A stretch of 64,000 nucleotides of DNA, taken from positions 40,153-104,152 of the forward strand of contig JAUXTT010000013.1 of assembly GCA_030684395.1 (NCBI GenBank), read 5' to 3'. The stretch's first letter is position 1; every line of letters starts with the position of its first letter. A model generated the notes under the pieces. The model did no database searches. It was not told the DNA's origin and was given only the letters and a program-made list of their open reading frames with translations. The stretch comes from Bacteroidota bacterium (GTDB lineage Bacteria > Bacteroidota > Bacteroidia > B-17B0 > Aurantibacillaceae). Position numbers and translations under genes: made by a program. Of this stretch, positions 1-9,534 are shown in pieces.

Positions 1-35
1 ATAAACCGGCATTTTAAGTAAGCCACTAAATTCCT

Positions 36-43
36 TACCTTCG
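36..43 (+). promoter_or_regulatory. -7 promoter box of kdtA
   Basis: The sequence TACCTTCG matches the Bacteroidota -7 element TAnnTTTG at 7 of 8 positions. It ends 8 nt before the ATG at 52. Only a weak T-run near 12-15 could act as the -33 element. The mRNA would be almost leaderless. Confidence 0.45.
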
Positions 44-51
44 CATTGTTT

Positions 52-1314
52 ATGCTCATCTACACCCTAGCCATACGATTCTACCATTTTATAGTAAGGA
101 TGCTTTCTCCTTTCAATAAGAAGGCAAGATTATTTACGGATGGGAGAAAAGGACTTCTTAAAAAAATTGCAAAAGCACTTCAAAATGAAACTTCACCGCT
201 CATTTGGATCCATGCAGCTTCTTTAGGAGAGTTTGAACAGGGAAGGCCTGTAATTGAAAAGTTAAAGATTGAATTTCCCAAACATAAGATCCTGCTTACT
301 TTTTTCTCCCCTTCCGGATACGAATTAAGAAAAGATTACGACAAAGCTGACTACATTTTTTATTTGCCATGTGATACTAAAAAGAATGCGCTTGAATTTT
401 TAAAACTGGTTAAACCTTGTCTGGCCATTTTTGTTAAATACGAATTTTGGTTAAACTTTCTGAATCAACTTCACGTTGCTAAAGTTCCAACCCTCCTAAT
501 CAGTGGTATCTTTCGCCCTGATCAGCGGTTTTTTAAATGGTACGGTGGAGTATTTAAAAAAACTCTTTTTTATTACGAACACTTGTTTTTGCAAAACGAA
601 GAGTCGATAAATATACTTAAACAACAAGGCATTAAAAAATGCTCAGTAGCAGGTGATACACGATTTGACCGTGTGATAGAGATCGCAGCTAAACCCGAAA
701 AATTTGAAGAAATAGAAAAATTCACCAAAGATCGCTTTAGTATTTTAGCAGGAAGTTCCTGGGCAGAAGATGAAAAGTATTTATTAAATGCTTTCTTAAA
801 GATCAGAAAAACAAAGCCTGATGTAAGATTACTTATTGCTCCGCATAATATTGAAACAATTAATATTAATCAGTTAGTTTCACTCTTAAAAAGCAATGCT
901 ACCGAATTAAGTTTTCAGCTTTATACCAAATGGGATAAAAAAACAGAAGCTGATGTATTGATTATTGATACTATAGGAATGCTGTCCTCTCTTTATCAAT
1001 ATTCGCAAATTGCATACATTGGTGGAGGGTTTGGATCGGGAATTCATAATATTTTAGAAGCACTGGTTTATGGGATCCCGGTTATATTTGGCCCGAACCA
1101 TAAAAAATTTAACGAGGCCATTGAGTCTATACAAAAAAAAGTATCGTTTCCTTTTAATGATCAGTCTCAGTTGGATGAAATTCTGAGTACCCTGGTTAAA
1201 GATCCTTCTGAACTCTCAAACATAAAAGCAAAAAGCATCGAGTATGTGCAGGCTAACTCCGGATCGTCCGATAAAATTGTTTCACATGTTAAAACCCTTC
1301 TTTTTAAGGCTTAA
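52..1314 (+). CDS. kdtA: 3-deoxy-D-manno-octulosonic acid (Kdo) transferase
   Basis: This 420-residue protein is a GT30-family glycosyltransferase that moves Kdo from CMP-Kdo onto lipid IV-A at the inner face of the cytoplasmic membrane, an early step of LPS assembly. A hydrophobic N-terminal anchor (about residues 1-20) is followed by HAASLGEFEQGRP near residue 54, where E60 fits the catalytic base of WaaA enzymes. The second Rossmann half carries GGGFGSGIHNILEA near residue 324 and GIPVIFGPNH just after. The ATG at 52 was preferred to the TTG at 46 because a -7 box ends at 43. The gene stands alone in this window and is followed by another promoter. The family assignment is firm; mono- versus bifunctionality cannot be read from sequence. 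Confidence 0.93.
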   Translation: MLIYTLAIRFYHFIVRMLSPFNKKARLFTDGRKGLLKKIAKALQNETSPLIWIHAASLGEFEQGRPVIEKLKIEFPKHKILLTFFSPSGYELRKDYDKADYIFYLPCDTKKNALEFLKLVKPCLAIFVKYEFWLNFLNQLHVAKVPTLLISGIFRPDQRFFKWYGGVFKKTLFYYEHLFLQNEESINILKQQGIKKCSVAGDTRFDRVIEIAAKPEKFEEIEKFTKDRFSILAGSSWAEDEKYLLNAFLKIRKTKPDVRLLIAPHNIETININQLVSLLKSNATELSFQLYTKWDKKTEADVLIIDTIGMLSSLYQYSQIAYIGGGFGSGIHNILEALVYGIPVIFGPNHKKFNEAIESIQKKVSFPFNDQSQLDEILSTLVKDPSELSNIKAKSIEYVQANSGSSDKIVSHVKTLLFKA

Positions 1315-1364
1315 TTGTGAACAAAACCAGTCGAACCGGTTAATAAATGCGACCAACAATAAGT

Positions 1365-1395
1365 TTTGAGGTTTCAATTTTTTTTCCTTACTTGC
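1365..1395 (+). promoter_or_regulatory. Bacteroidota-type promoter of the lipoprotein gene
   Basis: TTTG at 1365-1368 is followed after 20 nt by TACTTGC at 1389-1395, close to the TTTG-N19-TAnnTTTG consensus. It lies about 36 nt before the ATG at 1432, which supports that start over the TTG at 1366. Confidence 0.55.
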
Positions 1396-1431
1396 ACTGT
1401 TAATTTTTATAGCAAATTAATATATAAAATA

Positions 1432-2349
1432 ATGAAATTCAATTACTTAAGTTTAAAATCAGGAATTTTACTAATGGCGAGCGTTGCCTTCCTGAGTTTT
1501 TCGTGTTCAAACGATACTCCTACAGAAAACCCGGATGAACTTCCTGAGGATACTGCCAAAGTTACCAGCAATGGGGTTTTGAACGTTAACGGACAATTAT
1601 TCAGTATTCCTTCGCCGGTACAAACTGCCATGCTTATTCAAAAAGCCGGAGCACCGTATGACAAAGCAATACTAAATCCGGTTTCAAATTCTTCTAAATA
1701 TCAAACAGATTTTTCTAAAGCCTTAAACCTTGGAATTTTCGGAGCAGACCTTGGTTATGTAACTATGTATAACAAATCACAGGATGCATTGGCTTATCTG
1801 GCTTCTCTAAAAAAGATTGCTGATGATCTTGGTGTTTCAAGTGCTTTCGACCAACAAACAATGGAGCGTATCTCAAAAAATATTTCCGTTCAGGACTCTA
1901 TGCTGGTATTAGTAGGTATTGCTTACCGTTCAAGCGATCAATATTTGAAGGGTGAAAGCAAGGACGATGTTAGTGGATTGATACTTACCGGTGGTTGGTT
2001 AGAAAGTTTGAACTTTGCTATTCAGGTAAACAAAGCAAAAGAAAACAATGAAGTGAAACTTCGTATTGCTCAGCAGCGTCAATCATTAAGCAGCATTATC
2101 AAATTATTATCTACTTACGAAACAAAACCTGAGTATGGTGATCTTGTCGCTCAATTGAAGGACCTTCAAAAAATATATGATACCATTGAGTTCAAATATG
2201 TTTACGAGAAGCCGGAGACAGATGTAGCTACAAAAACAACTACTCTTAACAGTTATACCGATGTTAATTTCACAAAAGATCAATTAGATAAAATTTCAGC
2301 TAAAGTTCAGGAGATTCGTGAGAAGATTGTAAATCCTACGAAAGCTTAA
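1432..2349 (+). CDS. Lipoprotein of unknown function
   Basis: The 305-residue product starts with a short basic segment and a hydrophobic stretch ending in FLSFSCS, a lipobox that predicts a lipid-anchored cell-envelope protein. An acidic, Pro/Thr-rich linker follows, then a mostly helical body of about 270 residues with no motif I recognise. The ATG at 1432 was chosen because it places the signal peptide at the N-terminus and because a promoter overlaps the longer alternative. The next gene starts 19 nt downstream and is also exported, so the two are probably co-transcribed. No function is assigned. Confidence 0.75.
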   Translation: MKFNYLSLKSGILLMASVAFLSFSCSNDTPTENPDELPEDTAKVTSNGVLNVNGQLFSIPSPVQTAMLIQKAGAPYDKAILNPVSNSSKYQTDFSKALNLGIFGADLGYVTMYNKSQDALAYLASLKKIADDLGVSSAFDQQTMERISKNISVQDSMLVLVGIAYRSSDQYLKGESKDDVSGLILTGGWLESLNFAIQVNKAKENNEVKLRIAQQRQSLSSIIKLLSTYETKPEYGDLVAQLKDLQKIYDTIEFKYVYEKPETDVATKTTTLNSYTDVNFTKDQLDKISAKVQEIREKIVNPTKA

Positions 2350-2368
2350 TCAATACAAAAAAGAAATT

Positions 2369-2818
2369 ATGAAGAAGTCAATAGCAAAAATCGCGATCAT
2401 TTTATCGGCATTGTTTTTTGTAGGAAACAAAGCTCAGGCACAATGCGACACTATAGCCAATCTCTGTGCAAAACACATTATCAATTCATTTATTTCCGAC
2501 GGACAAACCTACAGAGCCCTGTTGTTAAACCCCGAAGAAACTGCTGAGTTCCACACAACCTTTTTCGGAGAAACCGTTTACCGTATTGCAGCTTGCAGTG
2601 GTATGACCGATGGCAATCTGACTTTCTACATTTACGATCAGGAAAACAATTTATTGTTCTCCAACAAAGATCAAAAAAATGCCCCTTATTGGGATTTTAA
2701 AGTAAAATCTACTATCGATGATATTAGAATTGAAGCGAAACTGGATCCTATTAATGCAGGTTCAGGATGTGCTGTAATTTTGATAGGATTTAAAGAAGGA
2801 AAATCAGCGAAAAAATAA
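2369..2818 (+). CDS. Exported protein of unknown function
   Basis: The 149-residue product has a clear signal peptide ending in KAQAQ near residue 25. The mature part is about 125 residues with several cysteines and a beta-rich pattern. It begins 19 nt after the upstream lipoprotein gene, suggesting a two-gene envelope operon, and is followed by a strong hairpin terminator. I recognise no family. Confidence 0.75.
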   Translation: MKKSIAKIAIILSALFFVGNKAQAQCDTIANLCAKHIINSFISDGQTYRALLLNPEETAEFHTTFFGETVYRIAACSGMTDGNLTFYIYDQENNLLFSNKDQKNAPYWDFKVKSTIDDIRIEAKLDPINAGSGCAVILIGFKEGKSAKK

Positions 2819-2840
2819 TATTTTCAATCAATCACTTATA

Positions 2841-2875
2841 AAGCAGGTTATGACTAACCTGCTTTTTCTTTTTAA
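2841..2875 (+). terminator. Rho-independent terminator (possible attenuator)
   Basis: A 10-bp perfect stem (2841-2850 with 2855-2864, loop TGAC) is followed by a T-rich tract. It ends only about 6-16 nt before the rlmI start codon, so it may also attenuate read-through into rlmI. Confidence 0.8.
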
Positions 2876-2880
2876 GAACT

Positions 2881-4062
2881 ATGACACAATACAAACAAAT
2901 TATACTGGCAAAAGGCAGAGAACAATCTTTCTTCCGTAAACACCCATGGATTTTTTCGGGTGCTATAAAACAAAAAGATGCAAACCTGCATGATGGAGAA
3001 ATTGTAGAAGTACTCAGCTCAGAAAAGGTTTTTTTAGGCATTGGCCATTATCAGGATGGAAGTATTGCTATACGCGTTCTTAGTTATGAATACACCGACA
3101 TAAACACAGACTTCTGGTTCACAAAAATCAGTAAAGCATACAACTACCGAAAAGCAATTGGTTTGATCGATCAGCCCGATATGAACGCTTATCGGTTGGT
3201 TTTTGGTGAAGCTGATGAAATGCCGGGTTTGGTGATTGATTATTACAACAACAATCTTGTAATTCAATGTCACGCAATAGGCATGCATTTAAGCATAAAA
3301 GATATTGTGGAAGCACTTAAGAAAATATACGGCAGTAAATTAGAAACCATTTACGACAAGAGCGTAGAAAGCCTGCCTGCAACTTATGCATCTCAAATTA
3401 AAAACGGTTTCCTTTTCGGAAGTAATGAGAATACTATTATTCAGGAGTACGGGAACAAATTTCAGATAGACTGGGTTCGCGGGCAAAAAACAGGTTTCTT
3501 TATTGACCAGCGTGAAAACAGAAAATTATTAGCGCATTACAGTAAAGGAAAAAAAGTACTAAATACATTCTGCTACACAGGAGGTTTTTCGGTTTATGCG
3601 AGTCTGGCAGGTGCAAGCCTTGTGCATTCCGTTGATTCCTCAAAAGCTGCTATTGAACTAACAAAAAAAAATATTGAATTAAACGGAATCACCAATCATG
3701 AAGCATTTGCTGTTGACACCTTTGATTTTTTCAAAACGAGCGATACTGACTATGATGTAATTATATTAGATCCACCAGCATTTGCTAAGAGTAGAAAAGT
3801 GACACATAATGCAGTGATCGGTTACAAACGTTTGAATGCAGAAGCATTTAAGAGAATAAAAAGCGGAGGAATTGTTTTTACCTTTTCCTGTTCACAGGTT
3901 ATTGATAAGGAACTCTTCTTTAACACTATTGTGTCTGCTGCAATAGAAGCAAAAAAAACAATTAAGGTTCTTCACTATCTTTCTCAACCGGCTGATCATC
4001 CTATTAATATGCATTTTTTAGAAGGCGAATATTTAAAAGGATTGGTACTTTGGGTGGAGTAA
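2881..4062 (+). CDS. rlmI: 23S rRNA (cytosine-5) methyltransferase RlmI-like
   Basis: This 393-residue, SAM-dependent enzyme matches the RlmI/YccW family, which makes m5C at position 1962 of 23S rRNA. An N-terminal PUA domain (about residues 1-80, with KHPWIFSGAI) precedes a Rossmann methyltransferase domain. The SAM-binding motif LNTFCYTGGFSVYAS sits near residue 227, DPPAFAKS near 297, and the likely catalytic cysteine in FSCSQ near 337. Length is typical of the family. The start lies directly behind a hairpin terminator, and no convincing promoter is seen between them. The exact target base is inferred from the family. Confidence 0.9.
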   Translation: MTQYKQIILAKGREQSFFRKHPWIFSGAIKQKDANLHDGEIVEVLSSEKVFLGIGHYQDGSIAIRVLSYEYTDINTDFWFTKISKAYNYRKAIGLIDQPDMNAYRLVFGEADEMPGLVIDYYNNNLVIQCHAIGMHLSIKDIVEALKKIYGSKLETIYDKSVESLPATYASQIKNGFLFGSNENTIIQEYGNKFQIDWVRGQKTGFFIDQRENRKLLAHYSKGKKVLNTFCYTGGFSVYASLAGASLVHSVDSSKAAIELTKKNIELNGITNHEAFAVDTFDFFKTSDTDYDVIILDPPAFAKSRKVTHNAVIGYKRLNAEAFKRIKSGGIVFTFSCSQVIDKELFFNTIVSAAIEAKKTIKVLHYLSQPADHPINMHFLEGEYLKGLVLWVE

Positions 4063-4149
4063 TGATTCGCAAAACGCAAGGTCTGGTTCATTTATTTTTT
4101 TACTTTTTAAAATAGATTAACTTTACTTTAATAACCCAATTGTTATCCT

Positions 4150-7100
4150 ATGATTCGAAATATTCTTTTGTATCTTCTGTGTTTATTAACTCTCCCTGCT
4201 TTCTCTCAAACTAAGGAAATTGACTGCAGCTATTCGTACGGTGAAAAGAGATTATGTGGAATCATTCATCTTCAATCAAAAAAATGGTTGACCCCTAAAA
4301 CTTATATTGATATTGAAGAAATTAAATACTATAATGATTCTTCCAGTCAATATCAAACTATTTATTATGTTGCAAAAAACGACAAAGGAAAAATCATTAT
4401 TGATTCGAACGGAACCACAAAGCTTAGTCCGATATTCCAAGAAATCAGGAGCATTCAGGATAATGCAGATTTGTTCATAGTAAAAATAAATGGGCTTTAT
4501 GGGATCTACAGCTTAAAGAGTAAAAAAATGAATGCTCCTGCAAAGTACTTAAGCCTAAGCAGAACAAATGCACATCGTTATCTGATTGCCAAAACAAAAA
4601 CGGGTGTTCAACTTCTAAATGAAAATGGAACTAAAAATATAAGTGCCGAGTTTGACAAAATTTCTGAAACAACAGAAAAACATGATCTGTTTGTAGTTGA
4701 AACTAAGGGACAAAAGAATTTATTTATCCCGGGAAAAGGCATCGTAAAAAGTGCCGGCAGTTTTGATACCTATTCTTTGGGATATCAGAGCGATTATGTA
4801 ACATTAAAAAAAGAAAATAAATATGCGTTCTTTAGTATCCCCGAAATGAATTGCACTTCTTTCGATTATGATAATTATTCTGAAGAATGGCACAAATACC
4901 TGATCGCAAAAAAAAACGGGAAGTATGGAATGCTTGATACACTCGGAAAAACAAGTATCCCTTTTGTATATGATGCTATTCAGCCTGAAAATAGCCATTT
5001 CTGCAATTTTCTTTTCGTACAACTAAATAATAAATGGGGAGCTGTAAACGAAAAAGGAGAAGTACTTATTCCTTATAAATACGAAAATATTGATATAAAA
5101 AATATTTCTTCCCTTATTTCATACACGGGACAGTGTCCAAAATTTATTCCTGTAAAGGAAAATGGCAAGTGGGGTGTAATCAATCTTCAGCAAGAGTACA
5201 TTATAAAATCGGAGTTTGATACCTTACTATACATTAATTCACCCCTATTTGATACTTTAAGGAATCAACTAACACCCATTTCCTTCTGCTTTTTGAAAAA
5301 TGGTAAACAAGGGACAATCGATGAAAACAACAAAGTAATTTTTCCTTTCAACTACACTTATTTTGAAAAAATAAATGAAGAAATGGGCCGAAGCTTAGGA
5401 CCTAAACTTTATCTGATAAATAATGGCTGTAAAATTTGTGACGTATATGAAACCGAAGGAAATTGGGGATTAGCAGATAGTTCCGGAAATATAATTACAG
5501 AACCTAATGCGTCAATCATTTCACTTTTAAATTATGACTTTTCCTATGAAAGAAATAATCCAATGTACTACGGAACTGCAGAGGAAAAGATAAAATGGAT
5601 GCAAAAAGCTGATTCTACAGCTATAGGTTTTTTATGGAATATTGGTGGTAGAAAAATCAAGAACCTGCTTTCTGTAAACAGAGATTCGGTTGATTATGCA
5701 AATTTCGATGAAGATGGGAATGAATATTATACAAAAGTAGAAATGACGGATTCGCTATTCAGTTATAATATTGTTGGAGGGAAAACAGGGGTTATTGATC
5801 CCTGGGGAAAAATAATAATTCCAATCGAATATGAAGACTTTTCATTTGTAACCTATAATAGCAGAAAGTGGCACGGAGAGGGTGGTGTATCAATCGTGCC
5901 TTCTCTTTCTTCAATAAGTGAAGTTTACGAAAACACTTATACCTTAAAAGGGTTGCAACCATACTTCGCAAAAAGAAATGGCAAATGGGGTTATTATGCC
6001 TGGCCAAATAAAGAAATTATTGCCCCTTCTTTCGATTCTATAAACAGGATGGCAATTGATAACGGCTGGCTTTACGAATTTGGTGATTCAATTGTTTCTG
6101 CATTAGGTTACCATAAAGAAATTCTTCAGGCTTATGAAAAAAAGAACATCTATTATTACTCTTTAAAAGGTAAATTATTGTTTAAACAATTAGGAAATGA
6201 ATGTGCCTCTTCTTACATAACTTTAAAATCAGAGTCAAAAGATCAGGCCCCGAAATTAAATGATTTCAACCAATATTTAGTGATAACAATAAATTCGAAA
6301 CCCAAAGCTTTCTTTCATGAAGAAAGATACATGGAATATGAGAATTACGACAGTTACGGAAATAACACACCCTATGAAAAAGTAATAACACACGAGTACA
6401 TTACCGAACATGGAGGAACCTTTAATTTGCTGCATAGTGGAACTTTTAAATTTTTATTCAAAGAACCTGTTGAAGATCTCAGACTTGTTGTATCAAAAGA
6501 GTTCATCAATGAAAGTGCTCCGGGCATCTTAAAATGGTCGGATCTTACCAATAGAATGCGATTTTTGTTCAAACAACCTGGTTTTAAAGAAGTGCCACTT
6601 GAGGCTTCAAAAGCAGACAGAACAAATCTTCCACAAATAGGAATCTTTGATCCGAAGATCTTTTTCAAAGAAAAAGGGAAATGGTATTTTCAAAACATGA
6701 AAGACACTGTCGCTTCAAATGCAGCGACAGGCTTCGATAGTATCGAGTTCCGAACTGAAAACACTTACAAAGCTTTTTTAAATGGTAAATCAGCATTTTT
6801 TAATTATGATCACAAAGGTCCTTTTGTTTTTGAAATAGAATTAAGATTTCCTGATTATCAGGGGAACTACAATCTTGTTTGCAAAGAAGGAAAGTATCGA
6901 TATAAAACAATTTATCAGGAAAGAGAAGAGCAAATAGTAAATGAATATGGTGAAGTAATGGAATCCAAATGGATCACTGATACGGTAAAAATTCCTTTTG
7001 TAGAGAAAGGATTTTTTAATATAACTGATTCGGCTGATAATATAGTTTTAAATAAATGGTATGACGAAATATTATTTCCCGTAACCAATGCCGGAGATCA

Positions 7101-7374
7101 ATTTTCCCTGACAGACACTAACTCCTTTGTTTACCATCCACAAAGATTTCAGAATAGAGATTTTTCTGAGTATCTCAGAAGATGTACTATGACTCTTGCG
7201 GCTAAAGATGGAAACAACTGGCAACTGATAGATCTTAAAACGAAGGAGAAAACAATTGATGGCTTTGAAAGTATTAAAGCACAGAACGGTTCATGGATTG
7301 CTACAAAAAATGGGAAAAAATACAAATACAATATTTATAATATCTGGGATGCTCCTGAAATTTTGGAAGAGTAA
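4150..7374 (+). CDS. Large exported WG-repeat protein
   Basis: The 1074-residue product has a signal peptide (LLCLLTLPAFSQ near residue 20) and many degenerate WG repeats, each about 40-60 residues, with the core [KN]xG-x-[WY]G-x-[IV]-[DN]-x-x-G. Good copies are KYGMLDTLGK, KWGAVNEKGE, KWGVINLQQE, KQGTIDENNK and KTGVIDPWGK. WG repeats form beta-strand units in cell-surface or periplasmic proteins of many bacteria, and their ligand is generally unknown. The C-terminal third has fewer repeats. It lacks an obvious T9SS sorting domain. The gene stands alone and faces purM tail to tail. Confidence 0.85.
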   Translation: MIRNILLYLLCLLTLPAFSQTKEIDCSYSYGEKRLCGIIHLQSKKWLTPKTYIDIEEIKYYNDSSSQYQTIYYVAKNDKGKIIIDSNGTTKLSPIFQEIRSIQDNADLFIVKINGLYGIYSLKSKKMNAPAKYLSLSRTNAHRYLIAKTKTGVQLLNENGTKNISAEFDKISETTEKHDLFVVETKGQKNLFIPGKGIVKSAGSFDTYSLGYQSDYVTLKKENKYAFFSIPEMNCTSFDYDNYSEEWHKYLIAKKNGKYGMLDTLGKTSIPFVYDAIQPENSHFCNFLFVQLNNKWGAVNEKGEVLIPYKYENIDIKNISSLISYTGQCPKFIPVKENGKWGVINLQQEYIIKSEFDTLLYINSPLFDTLRNQLTPISFCFLKNGKQGTIDENNKVIFPFNYTYFEKINEEMGRSLGPKLYLINNGCKICDVYETEGNWGLADSSGNIITEPNASIISLLNYDFSYERNNPMYYGTAEEKIKWMQKADSTAIGFLWNIGGRKIKNLLSVNRDSVDYANFDEDGNEYYTKVEMTDSLFSYNIVGGKTGVIDPWGKIIIPIEYEDFSFVTYNSRKWHGEGGVSIVPSLSSISEVYENTYTLKGLQPYFAKRNGKWGYYAWPNKEIIAPSFDSINRMAIDNGWLYEFGDSIVSALGYHKEILQAYEKKNIYYYSLKGKLLFKQLGNECASSYITLKSESKDQAPKLNDFNQYLVITINSKPKAFFHEERYMEYENYDSYGNNTPYEKVITHEYITEHGGTFNLLHSGTFKFLFKEPVEDLRLVVSKEFINESAPGILKWSDLTNRMRFLFKQPGFKEVPLEASKADRTNLPQIGIFDPKIFFKEKGKWYFQNMKDTVASNAATGFDSIEFRTENTYKAFLNGKSAFFNYDHKGPFVFEIELRFPDYQGNYNLVCKEGKYRYKTIYQEREEQIVNEYGEVMESKWITDTVKIPFVEKGFFNITDSADNIVLNKWYDEILFPVTNAGDQFSLTDTNSFVYHPQRFQNRDFSEYLRRCTMTLAAKDGNNWQLIDLKTKEKTIDGFESIKAQNGSWIATKNGKKYKYNIYNIWDAPEILEE

Positions 7375-7436
7375 TAAAGTATCTCATTATCTCTCACAGT
7401 ATACTTGATAATGTAGCAATATACTCAGTGATAAGA

Positions 7437-8639
7437 TCAAGAATTATACTCAAAAGTACCGTATACAGATTTCACAGTTACCTTCTTTTCAGTAGCCGCT
7501 TCAACTCTCCCAACGATTTTTGCCTCTACGTTAAATGAGTTTGCAATTGAAATGATCTCTTGTGCAAGTTCTTGTGGAACGTAGAATTCCATGCGGTGCC
7601 CCATATTGAATACCTTGTACATTTCTTTCCAATCGGTGTTAGATTGTTCCTGAATCAATTTGAATAATGGAGGAAGCTCAAATAAATTATCCTTAACCAC
7701 ATGCACATTATCTACAAAGTGAAGCACTTTGGTTTGTCCGCCGCCACTGCAATGCACCATGCCATGAATTTTTGAGCCCAATTTTTCTATTACCTTTTTC
7801 ACAACGGGAGCATAAGTACGAGTTGGTGATAAAACTAATTTCCCCGCATCTACTTTTTCAAAAACAATTTCTCCATTCTTTGAATACTTTACGTCTACTT
7901 TATCGGTAAGTTTCATATTACCTGAATACACAACTTCTTTAGGAACACCGGGGTCAAAAGATTCAGGATATTTTTCTGCCAAATAATTTCCAAACACATC
8001 GTGACGCGCAGAAGTTAAACCATTGCTTCCCATGCCTCCGTTATATTCTGTCTCGTATGTTGCTTTCCCGGAAGAAGACAAACCAACAATTACATCACCT
8101 GCCTGAATAGTATGATTGGAAATAACATCAGAACGTTTCATCCGGCAAACAACGGTAGAGTCAACAATAATAGTACGCACCAAGTCTCCTACATCTGCTG
8201 TTTCTCCGCCTGTTGAGTGAATTCCAATTCCTTGTTTACGTAATTCTTCTAATATCTCTTCTGTTCCGTTTATGATAGTTGATAACACTTCACCCGGAAT
8301 TAAATTTTTATTTCTTCCTATTGTTGAGGATAGCAAAATATTATCGGTAGCTCCTACACACAACAAATCATCTGTATTCATGATCAAAGCATCCTGAGCA
8401 ATTCCTTTCCACACAGAAATATCACCAGTTTCTTTCCAATACATATAAGCAAGAGAAGATTTTGTTCCTGCACCATCCGCATGCATTACGATGCAATAGT
8501 TTTCATCACCTGATAAAAAATCAGGAACAATTTTACAAAAAGCCTTTGGAAACAAACCCTTATCCAGTTTGGCAATTGCCTTATGTACATCTTCTTTGGA
8601 AGCGGAAACCCCGCGCTGATTGTAACGGTCGTTTGACAT
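7437..8639 (-). CDS. purM: Phosphoribosylformylglycinamidine cyclo-ligase (AIR synthetase)
   Basis: The 400-residue product closes the imidazole ring of FGAM to AIR using ATP, step 5 of purine synthesis in the cytoplasm. The N-terminus MSNDRYNQRGVSASKEDV and the block DGAGTKSSLAYMYWKETG are typical of the slightly long Bacteroidota PurM group. SGKATYETEYNGG and the C-terminal MGHRMEFY also fit AIR-synthase domains. The ATG at 8639 was preferred to upstream starts because a -7 box lies at 8658-8665 and the PurM homology begins here. It is divergent from the small exported protein at 8734 with a 94-bp shared regulatory gap. Confidence 0.93.
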   Translation of the reverse strand: MSNDRYNQRGVSASKEDVHKAIAKLDKGLFPKAFCKIVPDFLSGDENYCIVMHADGAGTKSSLAYMYWKETGDISVWKGIAQDALIMNTDDLLCVGATDNILLSSTIGRNKNLIPGEVLSTIINGTEEILEELRKQGIGIHSTGGETADVGDLVRTIIVDSTVVCRMKRSDVISNHTIQAGDVIVGLSSSGKATYETEYNGGMGSNGLTSARHDVFGNYLAEKYPESFDPGVPKEVVYSGNMKLTDKVDVKYSKNGEIVFEKVDAGKLVLSPTRTYAPVVKKVIEKLGSKIHGMVHCSGGGQTKVLHFVDNVHVVKDNLFELPPLFKLIQEQSNTDWKEMYKVFNMGHRMEFYVPQELAQEIISIANSFNVEAKIVGRVEAATEKKVTVKSVYGTFEYNS

Positions 8640-8657
8640 AACAGTAAAATTTGTGCG

Positions 8658-8665
8658 CAAAGTTA
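8658..8665 (-). promoter_or_regulatory. -7 promoter box of purM
   Basis: On the minus strand this reads TAACTTTG, an exact TAnnTTTG match 18 nt upstream of the purM ATG at 8639. The -33 element is weak. Confidence 0.5.
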
Positions 8666-8696
8666 ACAAAAGAAGGGCAATTGCCCCTGAAATTAA

Positions 8697-8728
8697 TTGT
8701 TCTTTACCCATAAAATGCCGTAATTTTG
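8697..8728 (+). promoter_or_regulatory. Promoter with near-zero leader for the gene at 8734
   Basis: TTG at 8697-8699 and TAATTTTG at 8721-8728 are separated by 21 nt. The -7 box ends 5 nt before the ATG at 8734, predicting a leaderless or nearly leaderless transcript. Confidence 0.55.
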
Positions 8729-8733
8729 TAAAC

Positions 8734-9519
8734 ATGTCATTAACCTTCAGGTCCATAACAATAGTGATCTCTTTAAGCATTTTAGTATTTTCAAAAGCTC
8801 GTGCTCAAACCAAAGTTATACATGTGTTTGTAGCATTGTGCGATAATAAATACCAGGGAATTGTGCCGGTTCCTGAAAAGATAGGAAACGGGCAAGACCC
8901 GAAAAATAATTTGTATTGGGGCTGCGGTTATGGAGTAAGAACTTTCTTTATTAAACACAGTAAAGACTGGACATTATTAAAAACACAAAAAGATCCTAAG
9001 AAAAATATTTTAGAACGCGTTGTCTTCAAACATAAAACAAAAGATTGTTACATGGTTGCAGATGCTTACGACGGGCAATTCATAAAACAAACGACTATTG
9101 ACTTTCTGGAAAGCTGTGCCGGAAGTTTTAAGGATTCTGCATTGATCTCAGACACCAAATACATTCAATGTGGTGGAAAAGCTAATTTGATCTCTTATGT
9201 TGGTCACGATGGCTTAATGGATTTTCAATTGGAAAAATATCCTGAAAAGGCAAATGAAACCAAGCGCGAAACAATGATCTATGCATGCGCCAGCAAATCA
9301 TTTTTTGAAGCAGCAATTAAAAAATCAGGAGCTTATCCTTTGGTATGGACATCTGGCTTATGCTCCCCTGAAGCATATTCACTTTCTTTTGCTATTGATA
9401 GCTGGCTGAAAGGTCAGTCAGCCCAGGAAATAAGAAAAGCTGCTGCAACCGGATACAGTACTTACCAAAAAACATGCAGTTTAAAATCAGCAATGGGATT
9501 GATGAGAACAGGGTTTTAA
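8734..9519 (+). CDS. Exported protein, possible clan CD cysteine peptidase
   Basis: The 261-residue product has a signal peptide ending in FSKARAQ near residue 25. I know no named family for it. Two segments resemble the catalytic blocks of clan CD peptidases (caspases, gingipains, legumain): LISYVGHDG with H158, and MIYACAS with C185. In that clan a hydrophobic strand precedes each of the His-Gly and Ala-Cys motifs in this order. Here the His is followed by Asp-Gly, a deviation. Six or more further cysteines are scattered in the protein. The start was set by the signal peptide and the adjacent -7 box. Protease activity is an inference only. Confidence 0.7.
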   Translation: MSLTFRSITIVISLSILVFSKARAQTKVIHVFVALCDNKYQGIVPVPEKIGNGQDPKNNLYWGCGYGVRTFFIKHSKDWTLLKTQKDPKKNILERVVFKHKTKDCYMVADAYDGQFIKQTTIDFLESCAGSFKDSALISDTKYIQCGGKANLISYVGHDGLMDFQLEKYPEKANETKRETMIYACASKSFFEAAIKKSGAYPLVWTSGLCSPEAYSLSFAIDSWLKGQSAQEIRKAAATGYSTYQKTCSLKSAMGLMRTGF

Positions 9520-9534
9520 TTTTAATAATGTAAG

